A stretch of DNA of 64,000 nucleotides from Aliidiomarina sp. (GTDB lineage: Bacteria; Pseudomonadota; Gammaproteobacteria; Enterobacterales; Alteromonadaceae): contig NZ_JAIUMR010000009.1 of NCBI RefSeq assembly GCF_022565475.1, positions 62,001 to 126,000 on the forward strand, written 5' to 3'. Shown here one piece after another: positions 60,976 to 64,000 of the stretch. Below the pieces are notes generated by a model. The model was given only the letters and a program-made list of their open reading frames with translations, did no database searches and was not told the origin of the DNA. The first letter of the stretch is position 1, and the number at the start of each line of letters is the position of its first letter. Position numbers and translations under genes: made by a program.

Positions 60976-61004
60976 ATTTTAAACATGCGTTTAACTCAGT
61001 TGAA
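60976..61004 (-). promoter_or_regulatory. psrA promoter with short or no leader
   Basis: On the minus strand, TTCAAC (60999-61004) is 17 bp from TAAAAT (60976-60981, 5/6 match to TATAAT). Transcription would start about base 60969, at or next to the GTG at 60970. So psrA mRNA is leaderless if GTG 60970 is the start, or has a leader of about ten bases for GTG 60958. Confidence 0.55.
60979..60994. promoter_or_regulatory. PsrA operator
   Basis: TTAAACATGCGTTTAA has perfect 6-bp arms around a 4-nt spacer and contains AAAC-N4-GTTT, the core of the described PsrA site. It covers the -10/spacer of the psrA promoter, so it should autorepress psrA and control fadE by read-through. Confidence 0.72.
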
Positions 61005-61069
61005 TTTAACGTACTTCAGAGGTGCCAGCAAGTTCAATTTGGCGGTTAAGCCTCTTATTTTTCGCCAGA

Positions 61070-63444
<2,375 letters not shown>

Positions 63445-63486
63445 AGGGGGGTATCCTTTCTCGTCGTGACACTTCCGATTAGCACG

Positions 63487-63505
63487 GTTAAATATCAGCT
63501 AACCA
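63487..63505. other. Small dyad upstream of the DUF3369 regulator
   Basis: GGTTA-N9-TAACC in the 113-bp gap between prmC and the regulator, 43 bp before the start. A nearby TTGAAA on minus has no well-spaced -10. Weak evidence for an operator. Confidence 0.25.
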
Positions 63506-63557
63506 TATAACATGTTTATTCTTTTCAATATGTCATAGGATAGCAAATAATACGAGG

Positions 63558-64000
63558 TTAGCGCTGCTTGATTGGTCTTTTTTGCAAAGTTTTTTGACCA
63601 CCGGTTACCCGCTCTAAACCCGCATAGTCTCGCCAGGTTTGGATCTGGCTGAATCCGGCATCGGCAAGACGTTGTCGCAGTGCTGCGCCCTGCTCACAGC
63701 CGTGCTCAAAAAGCAACCAACCGTCGGCGCACAAATAGTCACCCGACTGGGCAATAATTCGTTCGTAATCGGCCAAGCCGTCGTGTTCAGCAACCAGTGC
63801 CGAGCGCGGCTCGAAACGCACATCGCCCTGCTCTAAGTGGGGATCATTCGATGCTAAATAAGGTGGATTACTGACGATCAGTTGAAATCTAGGTTTATTT
63901 TCCACCGCGCTGAACCAATCACTCAGCATCACCTGAAACTGCGACCGCTGAGCTTCATGCAATAATCGCTCGGCATTCTTGCTGGCAAGGGCCACTGCTG
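63558..64000 (-). CDS. prmC: Release factor N5-glutamine methyltransferase PrmC (3' part, cut by window end)
   Basis: Only the C-terminal part (about 147 codons) is inside the window; the frame runs off the right edge. ALASKNAERLLHEAQ is the internal motif after the SAM-binding segment. The glutamine-binding motif is VSNPPYLASNDPHL, followed by EPRSALVAEHDGLADYERI, which is the PrmC version (PrmB has EPELGLAAG). PrmC methylates the GGQ motif of release factors 1 and 2. Apparent in-frame ATG/GTG codons near the edge are internal. It is not a truncated gene; it is a window edge. Confidence 0.93.
   Translation of the reverse strand, partial: AVALASKNAERLLHEAQRSQFQVMLSDWFSAVENKPRFQLIVSNPPYLASNDPHLEQGDVRFEPRSALVAEHDGLADYERIIAQSGDYLCADGWLLFEHGCEQGAALRQRLADAGFSQIQTWRDYAGLERVTGGQKTLQKRPIKQR

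Noticed and set aside
60970-61062. Repeated CCTCTTATTTT in the psrA leader and after kdsA
   Set aside because: Two 11-mers 80 bp apart in AT-rich sequence; expected by chance often enough, and no function is apparent.

Overview
The window looks like chromosome from a marine, non-fermenting gammaproteobacterium close to Idiomarina, Pseudidiomarina or Aliidiomarina. This is an inference from moderate GC, dense short intergenic gaps, amino-acid and fatty-acid catabolism, and E. coli-like synteny blocks (smrB/prmB-aroC...epmC; smpB/ratA-rnfH; prmC...kdsA). I saw no tRNA, rRNA, CRISPR, insertion sequence, integrase or prophage gene. Nearly everything is a complete gene; only prmC at the right edge is cut.

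Layout. 1-2.7 kb: metA and, convergent to it, metY; metY is preceded by a promoter covered by four tandem MetJ-type boxes. 2.7-11 kb: an RND efflux operon (one lipoprotein adaptor, two permeases, an EamA transporter). 11-15.2 kb: rnk, a large orphan membrane protein, a PadR/HAAS regulatory pair, and a 36-residue single-pass membrane protein with its own -10 box, ribosome binding site and terminator. 15.2-25.5 kb: a leucine/isovalerate catabolic cluster. The LiuR-type regulator starts the operon liuR-liuABCDE-aacS, and a thiolase is divergent. A perfect 16-bp palindrome and a second dyad lie between them. 25.7-34.7 kb: a GGDEF-EAL protein, ETF-ubiquinone oxidoreductase (electron outlet for LiuA and FadE), an H-NS-type protein, a periplasmic DUF4097-like protein, trmO, proS, gpt and a ferredoxin. 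34.7-45.2 kb: S9 peptidase-epmC-NAD-kinase-like operon, an MFS transporter, aroC, prmB, smrB, sixA, rnfH, ratA and smpB.

45.2-53.8 kb is a single tightly coupled minus-strand Tad (Flp, type IVc) pilus operon: flp, tadG-like, tadE-like, an unknown exported protein, rcpC, rcpA, tadA, tadB, tadC, a DUF192-like protein and tadD. It lacks recognisable tadZ, tadV (prepilin peptidase) and rcpB. The secretin gene carries six 12-bp tandem repeats that encode QFLR/QFLK units in front of its signal sequence. This is the most unusual part of the window.

53.8-64 kb: the divergent queE/queC pair, nagZ, an S41 lipoprotein protease, fadE with its PsrA-type regulator (operator inside the psrA promoter), kdsA, a DUF3369 response regulator with a degenerate HD-GYP-like tail, and the end of prmC.

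Functionally, LiuR and PsrA blocks converge on acetyl-CoA. IVD and FadE pass electrons through ETF to ETF-QO; HMG-CoA lyase makes acetoacetate, AacS reactivates it, and the thiolase cleaves it. All functional calls rest on reading motifs by eye; no database search was run.
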